NCBI GenBank assembly: GCA_003489485.1
Contig: DNMB01000049.1
Span: 7,796-15,706 of the forward strand
Reading direction: 5' to 3'
Source: Chitinophagaceae bacterium
GTDB lineage: Bacteria > Bacteroidota > Bacteroidia > Chitinophagales > Chitinophagaceae
Length of the DNA stretch: 7,911 nt
Shown here: piece after piece, positions 1 to 7,602 of the stretch
How the letters are laid out: every line of letters begins with the position of its first letter
Position numbering within the stretch: position 1 is the first letter of the stretch
Translations under genes and position numbers: made by a program
The notes under the pieces: generated by a model
What the model was told of the DNA's origin: nothing
Database searches by the model: none
Seen by the model: the letters and a program-made list of their open reading frames with translations, nothing else

Positions 1-2151
1 TCGGGTCCTAAGATCTTAGGAAAGATAGAACTGCCTACCGATAGCGAAACACGTCCGGTACGCGATGAGAAGAAACCCCGCAAGCGTATTCCGATCGCTA
101 AAAAAGATACAACGCACCGCGAGATATTTATCAATAAAGACCAGGATGGTCGCACCGGTGGAGGCTTTAACCGCGGAAGAGGTGGCGCAAGACCACAACC
201 CCGAGGGGCCAAGCGCGAAGAAAAGCTGATCGACGAAAAAGAAATTCAGCGTAAGATTCAAGAGACGCAAGCCAAATTAAGTGGCGGCGGAACAGGAAAA
301 GGAAAAGGCGTTAAGGCCAAACTTCGTCGCGAAAAGCGTCAAGAAATGGCAGAGGCCATGGGCGAAGCGGTCGACGACAACAAATTGCAACTGACCGAAT
401 TCATTAGCGTGAGTGAGCTGGCTAGTCTGATGGACGTGAGTTTCGCAGATGTGATCAGCAAGTGTATGAGCCTTGGCATAATGGTGTCTATTAACCAGCG
501 TCTTGATGCGGAGGTGATAGAACTGGTGGCCAATGAATTTGGATTTGTCGTGGAGTTCATCGATATGGAGAAGCAGATGGAGATGGAATCCGATGGAGAA
601 GATGAGGACGACGAAGAAGATCTGCAGCCTCGCTCACCGATCGTAACGATCATGGGTCACGTAGACCATGGTAAGACCTCGCTGCTCGACTACATCCGCA
701 GTGCCAATGTGGTTGCGGGTGAGGCCGGAGGTATTACCCAACATATTGGGGCCTACCGCGTGGCAATTCCCAATGGAAGAGAGATCACCTTCCTTGATAC
801 GCCCGGTCACGAAGCCTTTACGGCCATGCGTGCCCGTGGTGCCAAAGTAACCGATATAGCCGTTATTGTAATTGCTGCCGATGATGCGGTGATGCCTCAA
901 ACTCGCGAGGCGATCAGCCACGCGCAGGCAGCCGGGGTTCCCATGATCTTTGCCATCAACAAGATCGATAAGGATGGGGCCAACAGTCAAAAGATCTACG
1001 AGCAATTGTCGCAGATGAATTTGCTGGTAGAAGAATGGGGCGGTAAGTTCCAAAGCCAGGAGTTGTCGGCTAAAAAAGGATTGAATGTAGATAAGCTACT
1101 GGAGAAAATATTGTTAGAGGCAGAGATGCTCGATCTTAAAGCAAATCCTGACCGTGAAGCGTCGGGTACGATCATTGAAGCCTCGCTCGACAAGGGACGT
1201 GGGTATGTGGCCACGCTGCTGGTAGAAAATGGTACACTGGAGCCCGGTGATCTGGTAGTGAGCGGACAATTCTATGGCCGCGTAAAAGCCATGTTCAACG
1301 AGCGCAATAAAAAAGAAACCAAGGCGGGTCCTTCGGCACCTGCCGTTATATTGGGTCTGAACGGAGCACCACAGGCCGGAGAGAAGTTTAAAGTATACGA
1401 AGACGAGTCCGAGGCCAAAGAGATCGCCAACCGTCGTGCACAGATCTTGCGTGAGCAGGGTATTCGCACCAAAAAACATATTACCCTCGATGAGATCGGC
1501 CGTCGTCTGGCGCTCGGAAGCTTTAAGGAGCTCAATGTAATTATCAAAGGAGACGTGGACGGATCGGTAGAGGCCTTGAGCGATTCGTTGCAGAAACTTT
1601 CTACCGAAGAGATCTTGGTCAATGTAATTCATAAAGGCGTGGGTCAGATCAATGAAAGTGATATCGTACTGGCTGAGGCATCCGATGCGATCGTGATCGC
1701 CTTTAACGTGCGGCCTTCGCTGCAAGCCTCTCGATTGGCTGAGAATGCCGGTATCGAGATCAAGATGTACTCGATCATCTACAACGCCATCGAAGAGGTC
1801 AAGAGCGCCATGGAAGGAATGCTCGAGCCCAAGACGCAAGAGAAGATCGTGGCCAATGTGGAGATCAGAGAAGTGTTCAAGTTCGATAAGGCCACGGTGG
1901 CCGGATGTTATGTACGCGACGGAAAGATCAAGCGTGATTCTAAGATCCGTTTGATCAGAGATGGTATTGTGGTGTATCCTACGGCCGAGGGCGTGGTAGC
2001 CGAACTTGCCTCGCTGAAGCGTTTCAAGGACGACGCCAAAGAAGTGCTCAACGGCATGGAGTGCGGTCTTACCATCAAGAACTTTAGTGATATTAAAGTG
2101 GGCGATGTGGTAGAGGCGTATGAAATAGAAGAAGTAAAACGAACGCTCTAA
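1..2151 (+). CDS. infB: Translation initiation factor IF-2 (5' end outside window)
   Basis: IF-2 is the cytoplasmic GTPase that places initiator fMet-tRNA on the 30S subunit and promotes 50S joining. The frame is open from base 1, so the Met at 346 is internal and not the start; 716 residues are visible. In order: a KIELP stretch (bases 10-36) and a Gly/Arg/Lys-rich linker; an IF2_N fold (about 391-558); an acidic linker (about 583-621); the G domain with G1 GHVDHGKT (655-678), G2 around GGITQHIG (727-750), G3 DTPGH (796-810), G4 NKID (958-969) and G5 SAKKG (1066-1080); a beta-barrel domain II (from about 1150); the IF-2 domain 3 (about 1515-1710); and a C-terminal domain with the GMECG motif (2053-2067) of the fMet-tRNA-binding module. 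All GTPase motifs are intact. In many bacteria infB follows nusA, but that cannot be seen here. Downstream is a surA-like gene after 62 bp. Confidence 0.98.
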   Translation, partial: SGPKILGKIELPTDSETRPVRDEKKPRKRIPIAKKDTTHREIFINKDQDGRTGGGFNRGRGGARPQPRGAKREEKLIDEKEIQRKIQETQAKLSGGGTGKGKGVKAKLRREKRQEMAEAMGEAVDDNKLQLTEFISVSELASLMDVSFADVISKCMSLGIMVSINQRLDAEVIELVANEFGFVVEFIDMEKQMEMESDGEDEDDEEDLQPRSPIVTIMGHVDHGKTSLLDYIRSANVVAGEAGGITQHIGAYRVAIPNGREITFLDTPGHEAFTAMRARGAKVTDIAVIVIAADDAVMPQTREAISHAQAAGVPMIFAINKIDKDGANSQKIYEQLSQMNLLVEEWGGKFQSQELSAKKGLNVDKLLEKILLEAEMLDLKANPDREASGTIIEASLDKGRGYVATLLVENGTLEPGDLVVSGQFYGRVKAMFNERNKKETKAGPSAPAVILGLNGAPQAGEKFKVYEDESEAKEIANRRAQILREQGIRTKKHITLDEIGRRLALGSFKELNVIIKGDVDGSVEALSDSLQKLSTEEILVNVIHKGVGQINESDIVLAEASDAIVIAFNVRPSLQASRLAENAGIEIKMYSIIYNAIEEVKSAMEGMLEPKTQEKIVANVEIREVFKFDKATVAGCYVRDGKIKRDSKIRLIRDGIVVYPTAEGVVAELASLKRFKDDAKEVLNGMECGLTIKNFSDIKVGDVVEAYEIEEVKRTL

Positions 2152-2169
2152 GCTTTTGTTAAACCCCTG

Positions 2170-2199
2170 GTGGCACTCGGCGAGCAAAGCGAGGGTCAC
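2170..2199 (+). other. Imperfect hairpin in the infB-surA gap
   Basis: A 10-bp arm at 2170-2179 can pair with 2190-2199 around a 10-base loop, with one G-T wobble and one A-G mismatch. It lies 18 bases after the infB stop and ends 14 bases before the surA-like start. No T-run follows it, so it does not look like an intrinsic terminator. It could be an mRNA-processing or stability element, a weak attenuator, or chance. The pairing is seen in the sequence; any function is inference. Confidence 0.3.
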
Positions 2200-2200
2200 T

Positions 2201-2208
2201 TACATTTG
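2201..2208 (+). promoter_or_regulatory. Candidate Bacteroidota -7 element (TACATTTG) before the surA-like gene
   Basis: TACATTTG matches the Bacteroidota -7 consensus TAnnTTTG exactly and ends 5 bases before the ATG at 2214. No TTTG occurs at the usual distance upstream (about 19-21 bases); the nearest, at 2155-2158, is much too far. If it is used, the transcript would begin at or very close to the start codon, giving a nearly leaderless mRNA. A chance match is at least as likely, because the gene can also be read through from infB. Confidence 0.22.
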
Positions 2209-2213
2209 AGATT

Positions 2214-3575
2214 ATGTATAGGTGTCAAATTGTATTTATTTTTCTGGCAAGTGTGCTGTTGTCGCATGCGGCACTGGCACAGCCTAAAAAAGTAGTCGCC
2301 GATAAAATCGCGGCGGTAGTAGGAGATCGCATCATTCTTCTTTCTGACATCAAAAACTCGGTAGCCGATATTGCCCGCCGTGGTGAAACGGTTCCGCCCA
2401 ACGCGGAGTGTTTGATCATGGAGCAGGCTGTGGTGTCAAAGATGATGATGTTGCAAGCGCAAAAAGATTCGCTGCCTGTTACCGACGACGAGGTCGAGGC
2501 CGATCTCGATAACCGTATTCGTACCTACATCAACCAGTTCGGAAGTCAAGAAGCGGTCGAGGAGATCGCCGGAAAGACCATCTACCAGATCAAAGACGAT
2601 GCCCGCGAGTCGGTGCGTGAACAAAAGCTGGCCGGGGCCATGCAACGTAAGATCGTAGAGAACGTACGCATTACACCCGTAGAGGTCAAGGCCTGGTACG
2701 AGAAGATCCCCAAAGACAGTTTACCTTTTTATGAATCCGAGCTCGAGATAGGACAGATCATCGTTTATCCGAAAGCCTCGCGCGATCTGGAGCAATACAT
2801 CGTTGGTGAAATGAACAACTATCGCCGTCAGATCGATCTGAAGCTGACCACCTTCGAGCAATTGGCCAAGCGTTATTCAGAGGATCCCGGCAGCAAGGAC
2901 CGTGGCGGGCAGTATCAGTTAAATCGTTCGGAAAAGACCTGGGACCCTGTTTTTCTTTCTACGGCCTTTCGCCTAAAAGAGGGCGAGATCTCTCCTCCTG
3001 TTAAATCAAAATTTGGGTTTCACATTATTCAGATGGTCGAGCGCAACGGTGACGATGCGGTCGTACGTCATATTCTGCGTATTCCTCCGGTCACGCAAGA
3101 CGAGATCGATCAGGCCAAGCGCAAACTCGATTCGGTTCGCTCCAAGGTAATGGCTGCTACGCTCACCTTTAACGAAGCCGCAACCAAGTATAGCGACGAC
3201 GAGAATGCAAAATATACCGGTCCCTACATTACCAGTCGCGACGGTTCTACCTTTGTGACCATCGATCAGCTCGATCGTGATATGGTCAGCATGCTGGCCA
3301 AAATGCAACCCGGTGATTATTCGATGCCGACTGCTTTTGAGAATGAGCAGGGTAAGAAAGGGGTTCGCGTGGTGCACCTAAAGTCCAGGTCCACACCGCA
3401 CCGGATGAACCTGAAAGACGATTACAGCAAGATCGCGCAGTATGCGCTCGAAGAGAAAAAGGCCAAGGTGATGGAAAAATGGATCCAGTCTCGTCTGGCT
3501 ACCTATTACGTGATGATCGATCCGGCCACAGGAGAGGAATGTCCCTTGTTAAAAAAGTTTACGTCGGTCAACTGA
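2214..3575 (+). CDS. SurA-like periplasmic peptidylprolyl cis-trans isomerase / chaperone
   Basis: Probable exported foldase for outer-membrane or secreted proteins. Residues 1-22 form a Sec signal peptide (hydrophobic core VFIFLASVLL, cleavage likely after ALA22), so the product acts in the periplasm. A SurA-type N-terminal helical region with the opening ADKIAAVVGDRIILLSDI (29-46) spans about 27-170. Parvulin domain 1 (about 177-277) carries the typical GGQY and FGFHIIQMVER elements. Parvulin domain 2 (about 284-391) keeps the opening VRHILR but lacks a clear GGDLG-type segment and FGYHII-type ending, so it may be structural or catalytically weak. The 453-residue length fits SurA-like proteins of Bacteroidota. 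The start is supported by the signal peptide beginning directly at this ATG; no Shine-Dalgarno is visible. It sits 62 bp after infB and 6 bp before the amidophosphoribosyltransferase gene, suggesting co-transcription. It could be annotated simply as a PpiC-type PPIase; the symbol surA is not assigned because orthology is untested. Confidence 0.9.
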   Translation: MYRCQIVFIFLASVLLSHAALAQPKKVVADKIAAVVGDRIILLSDIKNSVADIARRGETVPPNAECLIMEQAVVSKMMMLQAQKDSLPVTDDEVEADLDNRIRTYINQFGSQEAVEEIAGKTIYQIKDDARESVREQKLAGAMQRKIVENVRITPVEVKAWYEKIPKDSLPFYESELEIGQIIVYPKASRDLEQYIVGEMNNYRRQIDLKLTTFEQLAKRYSEDPGSKDRGGQYQLNRSEKTWDPVFLSTAFRLKEGEISPPVKSKFGFHIIQMVERNGDDAVVRHILRIPPVTQDEIDQAKRKLDSVRSKVMAATLTFNEAATKYSDDENAKYTGPYITSRDGSTFVTIDQLDRDMVSMLAKMQPGDYSMPTAFENEQGKKGVRVVHLKSRSTPHRMNLKDDYSKIAQYALEEKKAKVMEKWIQSRLATYYVMIDPATGEECPLLKKFTSVN

Positions 3576-3581
3576 TCAGAT

Positions 3582-5429
3582 ATGAGCGACCCTATTAAAC
3601 ACGAATGCGGATTGGCTTTTATCCGCCTGCGCAAGCCATTTTCTTATTATCAGCAGCAGTATGGTTCGGTGCTCTGGGGGCTGAACAAACTTTATCTCTT
3701 AATGGAGAAGCAACACAACCGCGGCCAGGATGGTGCGGGAGTGGTTGCCGTTAAGTTGCATACCGAGCCGGGTTATCCGTACATGAACAGAATTCGCAGT
3801 AATGCGCAACAGGCCATCGCCGATATTTTTCAGCGCATTGGACAAGAAGTAACAGAATTTGAGAAGTACCACCCCGAAGTCAGAAAGCATCCGGGGCTCA
3901 TGAAGGGTAATCTTAATTTTTTGGGAGAGATCTTGCTGGGGCATCTTCGCTATGGCACCCAGGGTAAAAATAAATTGGAGTACTGTCATCCGTTCATTAA
4001 CCGAGATGTAATACCGGCGCGCAACATCGCCTTGGCGGGTAACTTTAATATCGTCAATGCCGATGAGCTCTATGCGCATATTGGCAAAAATCCCGACGAA
4101 GAGGTTCGCTTCAGCGATCTGGCCGCACTCATTGAACTTATGTCTTCGCTGCTGCGACAAGAAGATGAGAGCAGCCCCGAAAAGCTCCGTATCGCCAATG
4201 TGCTTCGCAAGGCCATTCCGTTGTTAGACGGGGGCTTTCATGTGGGCGGTGCTACGGGTAACGGCATCGGGTTTGTCTTTAGGGATCCGCACGGCATTCG
4301 GCCTGCCTATTATTACATTAACGACGAGGTCGTGGTCGCTGCTTCGGAGCGTGCGGCTATCAGAACTGCCTTTAACGTTCCCGAAAATGAGGTAAAGGAA
4401 TTGCTGCCCGGTCAGGGATTGATCGTTACAGAAGATGGTACCATCGAGCTGGAGCAGCTGGTTCCTGCCAAAGAAAGAAAGGCCTGCAGTTTTGAAAGGA
4501 TCTATTTTTCGAGGGGTAGTGACGAAAAAATTTACAGGGAGCGCAACAAGCTCGGCTACCAGCTGAGCGAGCCGGTCCTTAAGGCCATTGATAACGATCT
4601 GCGCAATACCATCTTCTCGTTTATTCCCAACACGGCCGAAACGGCATTTTACGGCATGCTCAAGGGCATGGAAGACTACTTGAACCGTATTAAGGTAGAG
4701 CGCATTCTTAGCTGGAACAAAGATTTTGATGAGGCTAAGCTTAGCGAAATGATCAATCGTCGCATCCGCATCGAAAAGATCGCCATCAAGGATGTGAAGA
4801 TGCGCACTTTTATTACCGAAGACGTAAGTCGAAACGAAATGGTGCAGCACGTTTACGATATTACCTATGGTACGGTACGTGCCAACGAAGACACCTTGGT
4901 CGTAATTGATGATTCAATCGTGCGAGGCACTACCTTAAAGGAGAGCATCATCACGATGCTGGGTCGTTTGTCTCCTAAGAAGATCATCGTTGTTTCTTCT
5001 TCGCCTCAGATCCGCTATCCTGATTGCTATGGGATCGATATGAGCAAGATGGGTGATTTTATTGCATTCAATGCTGCCGTGGCACTCTTAAAAGAAAGAG
5101 GCAACGAATCGTTTTTAACCGAGCTGCTTGACCGGTGTAAAGCCATGGAAGCTGCTGGTCAGTTGCACCAAGAGAATGTGGTCAAGAATCTGTACCAGCA
5201 ATTCACAGCCCTTGAAATTGCGGATAAAATAGCACAACTCATTACACCGCCATCTTTCACCATTCCGGTGCAGGTGATCTTTCAGACCATCGAGGACCTT
5301 CATCTTTCTTGTCCTTCTAATCTTGGTGATTGGTACTTTACCGGCGACTATCCTACACCGGGAGGCAATAAAGTGGTCAACAAGGCCTTTATAAACTATA
5401 TGGAAGGAAAAAACGTTCGGGGTTATTGA
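3582..5429 (+). CDS. Amidophosphoribosyltransferase, long divergent form (PurF family)
   Basis: Likely cytoplasmic glutamine-PRPP amidotransferase, which makes phosphoribosylamine, the first step of purine synthesis. The N-terminal Ntn glutaminase half has Cys9 after a short propeptide (CGLAF), QHNRGQDGAG (44-53), GHLRYGTQG (120-128), GNFN (153-156) and FRDPHGIRP (233-241). The C-terminal phosphoribosyltransferase half has ERIYFSRG (305-312) and an intact PRPP loop, LVVIDDSIVRGTT (439-451), then CYGID (482-486) and YFTGDYPTP (585-593). At 615 residues it is well above the roughly 470-510 of classical PurF. The extra length comes from insertions near residues 16-33, 62-118 and about 370-405. 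Compared with the Bacillus-type enzyme, cysteines corresponding to two [4Fe-4S] ligands (C302, C482) are present but the C-terminal CxxC is not; only C577 is nearby. Long forms of this kind are, from memory, common in Bacteroidota, often beside a classical PurF, so this may be a paralogue. The symbol is left empty for that reason. It starts 6 bp after the surA-like stop, so they are probably co-transcribed. Confidence 0.9.
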   Translation: MSDPIKHECGLAFIRLRKPFSYYQQQYGSVLWGLNKLYLLMEKQHNRGQDGAGVVAVKLHTEPGYPYMNRIRSNAQQAIADIFQRIGQEVTEFEKYHPEVRKHPGLMKGNLNFLGEILLGHLRYGTQGKNKLEYCHPFINRDVIPARNIALAGNFNIVNADELYAHIGKNPDEEVRFSDLAALIELMSSLLRQEDESSPEKLRIANVLRKAIPLLDGGFHVGGATGNGIGFVFRDPHGIRPAYYYINDEVVVAASERAAIRTAFNVPENEVKELLPGQGLIVTEDGTIELEQLVPAKERKACSFERIYFSRGSDEKIYRERNKLGYQLSEPVLKAIDNDLRNTIFSFIPNTAETAFYGMLKGMEDYLNRIKVERILSWNKDFDEAKLSEMINRRIRIEKIAIKDVKMRTFITEDVSRNEMVQHVYDITYGTVRANEDTLVVIDDSIVRGTTLKESIITMLGRLSPKKIIVVSSSPQIRYPDCYGIDMSKMGDFIAFNAAVALLKERGNESFLTELLDRCKAMEAAGQLHQENVVKNLYQQFTALEIADKIAQLITPPSFTIPVQVIFQTIEDLHLSCPSNLGDWYFTGDYPTPGGNKVVNKAFINYMEGKNVRGY

Positions 5430-5499
5430 TGGTGCAGTGTGTGACCAAGCGTACGCTATCTACTGAGAACTGTATCTTTCTTTAGAGCCTGATCATTCT
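5430..5499. other. Convergent intergenic gap without a clear terminator
   Basis: This 70-bp gap separates the ends of the + strand amidophosphoribosyltransferase gene and the - strand transporter gene. I see a 10-bp self-complementary run AGCGTACGCT (5448-5457) with no loop, and a weak 4-bp TGGT/ACCA pairing near 5429-5447. Neither is followed by a T-run on either strand. No gene or RNA is recognisable here. Confidence 0.6.
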
Positions 5500-6405
5500 T
5501 TAGCGACTACGATTTCCCAGATATACGCCTCCAAAGATGAGTGCCCCGGCCAGCAATTTTTCCCAGCTAAAACCTTCTTGCAAGAACAGCGCAGCGATGA
5601 TGGCTGCAAAAATAGGTTGCGTGTAGATATAACTTCCGGTGGTGGCAGCTCCCAAATGTTTTAGTGAGTAGCTATTGAAGGAGTAGGTCAAAAAAGTGCC
5701 GCAAAGAACGACCGATGCCAGTGCTGTCCATTGCGATAGTGTTGCCGTTTGCCAGTGTGCCTGTCCGGCATCTTGCCAACTGAATGGAACGATCATGATA
5801 AAACCGAAGGTAAAAACCCATCTGATTACATGTAGCGGTGCGTATCGGTTGGTCAGTGGTTTTACCAATATAAAATAGATCGCATACGAGATCGCGTTGA
5901 TCAAGATCAGCACATCTCCTTTAATACTGGCCACTCCGCTGGTATCTCTCGATAAGATCAGTAGCAGTGCCCCTCCAACCCCCAAGAATAGTCCTATCAG
6001 CTTTAATACCGTGAATGTTTCGCGTAGCCACCAAAGCGCCAGCACGCTGATCAGCAAAGGCGTGGTCAGCATCAGTAAAGCGGCATGAATGGTAGAGGTA
6101 AGGGTCAGCCCTTTTACAAAGAGCATTTGATTGATGACCACGCCGGTAAGAGCGCAGGCGACAAAGCGGGGAATATCTTTTTTGTCTATACCGGCTTCTC
6201 TTTTTGAAAACGCCCACAGCAGCCAGAATAAAAGCAAGGTAATACCTACTCTGAAAAGGTTAACGCCATATGGTCCGATCATGGAAGGCGAGATATGCTT
6301 AACCAGACTCAGATTGGTCGCAAAGAAAAAATTGGTGAGTAAAACGGCAATATGGGCTTTGGTAGTAGCGCGCAATGGAAGTGGATTAGAGGGCAAAGAA
6401 CGCAA
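5500..6405 (-). CDS. EamA/DMT-superfamily transporter, ten membrane helices
   Basis: Inner-membrane permease of the drug/metabolite transporter superfamily. It shows two EamA repeats (about 18-152 and 164-297), each with five hydrophobic segments, roughly 17-35, 45-66, 78-98, 102-125, 133-152, 164-182, 191-210, 224-244, 256-274 and 282-298. Typical EamA features include the SxxxGPYGVNLFR region after helix 1, helix 4 ending LLISVLALWWLRE, and YTQPIFAAIIAALFLQE near the C-terminus. The substrate cannot be read from sequence; family members export amino acids or other metabolites. The start is unusual: the frame is closed by the TAA at 6411-6409 and the first in-frame ATG is codon 42, inside or after helix 1. 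A TTG must therefore be used, at 6405 (given here), 6396 or 6375. The 6375 start leaves RATTKAHIAVLL, a normal-looking N-terminus for the family. It follows the glycosyltransferase gene by 3 bp and is almost certainly co-transcribed with it. Confidence 0.9.
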   Translation of the reverse strand: MRSLPSNPLPLRATTKAHIAVLLTNFFFATNLSLVKHISPSMIGPYGVNLFRVGITLLLFWLLWAFSKREAGIDKKDIPRFVACALTGVVINQMLFVKGLTLTSTIHAALLMLTTPLLISVLALWWLRETFTVLKLIGLFLGVGGALLLILSRDTSGVASIKGDVLILINAISYAIYFILVKPLTNRYAPLHVIRWVFTFGFIMIVPFSWQDAGQAHWQTATLSQWTALASVVLCGTFLTYSFNSYSLKHLGAATTGSYIYTQPIFAAIIAALFLQEGFSWEKLLAGALIFGGVYLGNRSR

Positions 6406-6408
6406 ATC

Positions 6409-7590
6409 TTATTGAGAACCTTTTTGGGTTTCTTTGATCTGTTCGACCCATTTGGCGAGTACAGAGGGGCCGGGTCCTTCATTGAAATGAGAAGGGAACC
6501 GATACGGGTACTGACTTGCTGTAGACAGTGCATGCACCAAAGAGAATTTTTCTTGCGAAAATTGGGGAGCATAGTGCTGGCTATCCGCATATGAAGCCAA
6601 GTAGGTCTGCTCAGGTTGACCGGGTGTGGCGATCAACACTAGTTTTTTATGTAAGGGGATCATCTCCATTAGCGTGGTATAGCCGCTTCGGCAAATAACA
6701 TACTCGATAGAGGGTAGCAACGATTGCAGCTCGCCGGCACTGAGATGATCGAAGATCCTTATGCGAGACACACCATACAAGTGGGCCAGGGCCTGATTGG
6801 CGTATTGCTGTTGTTCGGTAGAATTCTTTTCGACTGCATCTGTTCGAGTAGCAGGCAAGCCTCTTACCAAGATCAGTTGTCCGGTGAATGAAGCGGCCTG
6901 TTCAAGAATAATTTTTTCGAGCAAGGTTCTTTGCGGCTCGGGTCCGGACAGCAACACAAGCACCTGTTGCCCTGTTGTGGCGGCAGCAGGCTGCCCTTTC
7001 GATAACCGGTTGAGTACACCCATGTATTGCACAGGGACCTTGGGTAGTGTAAGCGGATGCGAAAGGGCTCCGGCCAATGAAGGTTCTTCTTTTACATCGG
7101 GGACCCATACTTGCTTAAATCGATCGATGTAACGGTAGATCAATTTTTGCATCATGCTGTCCGTATAGCGACCATAGCCTGTTCGAACACCCAGCTGGTG
7201 TGTAATGATAACGGAGGGGATCGTAGGATGCGCAAGCCCGTACCGATTATCGGCAACAATGGCATCGATATGATATTTGTTTGCTATTGCTACGATCCAT
7301 TTTTGTTCTTTTTTTATTTGCCACCAAAAGCGGGGCATCAATTTTAACATGGCCCAACCAAATAGCCATTTACTGCTGCTGTATCGTACCGGCGTGTGTG
7401 GAGAGGAAAGATGAGTGAGAAGGGGGAACTCCTCAACAAGTAACGAACGACTAGCACCATCGGAGGCGGTCAGTACCTCGCAGCCGAGTGCTTGCAGGCC
7501 ATATATAAGGGGAATACAGCGGGTGGCATGCCCAAGACCCCAGTTCAGCGGGGCTACCAGTACAACGGGAGGACGGGCAAAGTGCTGCAT
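6409..7590 (-). CDS. MurG/UGT-fold (GT-B) glycosyltransferase, family-28-like
   Basis: Predicted cytoplasmic or membrane-associated glycosyltransferase of 393 residues that would transfer a sugar from a nucleotide donor to an unknown acceptor. The N-terminal Rossmann half opens with VVLVAPLNWGLGHATR (9-24), where GxGH corresponds to the glycine-rich loop of MurG-like enzymes, then DNRYG (114-118) and THQLG (130-134). The C-terminal donor-binding half begins around QVLVLLSGPEPQR (209-221) and includes the signature CRSGYTTLMEM (300-310) and TPGQPEQTYLA (322-332), as in GT28-type C-terminal domains. No signal peptide or clear membrane helix is seen. I chose the ATG at 7590 because the family homology begins immediately after it. 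The same frame stays open to 7845, but that 85-residue extension is Cys-rich, shows no domain, and is antisense to the lipoprotein gene. Its partner is the transporter gene 3 bp downstream. It could act in glycolipid or cell-envelope glycan synthesis; that is inference. Confidence 0.88.
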   Translation of the reverse strand: MQHFARPPVVLVAPLNWGLGHATRCIPLIYGLQALGCEVLTASDGASRSLLVEEFPLLTHLSSPHTPVRYSSSKWLFGWAMLKLMPRFWWQIKKEQKWIVAIANKYHIDAIVADNRYGLAHPTIPSVIITHQLGVRTGYGRYTDSMMQKLIYRYIDRFKQVWVPDVKEEPSLAGALSHPLTLPKVPVQYMGVLNRLSKGQPAAATTGQQVLVLLSGPEPQRTLLEKIILEQAASFTGQLILVRGLPATRTDAVEKNSTEQQQYANQALAHLYGVSRIRIFDHLSAGELQSLLPSIEYVICRSGYTTLMEMIPLHKKLVLIATPGQPEQTYLASYADSQHYAPQFSQEKFSLVHALSTASQYPYRFPSHFNEGPGPSVLAKWVEQIKETQKGSQ

Positions 7591-7602
7591 GGCGGTCAAA
7601 TA

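Noticed and set aside
346..348. ATG at 346 as the start of infB
   Set aside because: The same frame is open back to base 1 and encodes the KIELP-type stretch and basic linker typical of IF-2 upstream of the IF2_N domain, so this Met is internal.
583..621. Purine-rich GA repeat tract as a possible repeat element
   Set aside because: It simply encodes the acidic Glu/Asp linker before the IF-2 G domain.
1114..2199. 361-codon open frame on the - strand opposite infB
   Set aside because: It is a long shadow of infB: no recognisable domain, and the opposite strand encodes unmistakable IF-2 domains throughout.
4224..4850. 208-codon open frame on the - strand opposite the amidophosphoribosyltransferase gene
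   Set aside because: It is antisense to conserved PurF-family motifs, has no recognisable domain, and is explained by codon bias of the real gene.
1..5429. Frequent GATC tetramers suggesting a methylation or origin-like feature
   Set aside because: They are spread through coding sequence and follow from frequent ATC (Ile) and GAT/GAG codons; there is no local cluster with A/T-rich or DnaA-box-like sequence.
5448..5457. AGCGTACGCT self-complementary run as a bidirectional terminator
   Set aside because: A perfect palindrome without a loop cannot form a stable hairpin, and no T-run follows on either strand.
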